NCBI GenBank assembly: GCA_013041995.1 | Contig: JABDRA010000373.1 | Location: 1 to 5,361, forward strand | Reading direction: 5' to 3' | Origin: Anderseniella sp. | GTDB taxonomy: Bacteria; Pseudomonadota; Alphaproteobacteria; Rhizobiales; Aestuariivirgaceae | DNA: 5,361 nt | Shown: piece after piece, positions 5,355 to 5,361 of the stretch | How the letters are laid out: each line of letters starts with the position of its first letter | Numbering within the stretch: the stretch's first letter is position 1 | The notes under the pieces: model-generated | Told to the model about the DNA's origin: nothing | Database searches by the model: none | Seen by the model: only the letters and a program-made list of their open reading frames with translations | Program-made: the position numbers and the translations under genes

Positions 5355-5361
5355 ATGACAC
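5355..5361 (+). CDS. Start of a further gene, cut by the window end
   Basis: ATG at 5355 is preceded by a good AAGAGG box (5344-5349) five bases upstream, and the frame reads Met-Thr before the window ends. Nothing of the product can be seen. From memory, alphaproteobacterial cysE is often followed by a small DUF3126 protein beginning Met-Thr; that is only a guess from context. Confidence 0.45.

Noticed and set aside
1..5361. CRISPR array, insertion sequence, phage or integrative element
   Set aside because: No spaced direct repeats, transposase or integrase frames, or terminal inverted repeats were seen; the genes are in ordinary compact chromosomal arrangement.

Overview
The window reads as chromosomal DNA of an alphaproteobacterium, most likely from the Hyphomicrobiales (Rhizobiales) side. 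Base composition is moderately GC-rich. It carries a small zinc-binding protein of the NDUFS6-like zf-CHCC family, which is typical of Alphaproteobacteria and mitochondria, and a serine acetyltransferase of the usual proteobacterial type. This placement is inferred from gene content, not from a marker gene. No transposase, integrase, phage gene, CRISPR array, tRNA or rRNA is visible.

Left part (1-1967, minus strand): a compact three-gene operon read right to left. It starts with a GNAT N-acetyltransferase (start near 1967), which overlaps by an ATGA junction an NAD-type short-chain dehydrogenase/reductase. Two bases later begins a YcaQ/AlkX-like DNA glycosylase that runs off the left edge (241 residues seen). 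The glycosylase is complete in its N-terminal half, including the Q-x-D catalytic motif, and has no stop up to base 1. This looks like a stress or detoxification unit ending in DNA repair, but the joint function is inference.

Middle (1968-2671): two stretches without protein genes flank one small gene. The first (1968-2291) has an AT-rich start and a very strong factor-independent terminator at 2152-2193 on the plus strand, with no plus-strand protein gene in front of it. The simplest reading is an unannotated small RNA of roughly 170 nt. A second hairpin lies at 2227-2251. The zf-CHCC protein (2292-2528, minus) follows. The second non-coding stretch (2529-2671) is a divergent promoter region.

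Right part (2672-5361, plus strand): two alpha/beta hydrolases in tandem with an ATGA overlap, the first probably starting at a TTG codon. After an 80-nt gap holding a perfect TATAAT box comes cysE (serine O-acetyltransferase), the first step of cysteine synthesis from serine. After cysE there are 138 bases with two small hairpins, then the ribosome binding site and start codon of a further gene cut by the window end.

Most genes are ordinary housekeeping or accessory metabolism. The best candidates for something undescribed are the orphan terminator/small RNA at about 2020-2193 and the GNAT-SDR-crosslink glycosylase operon.
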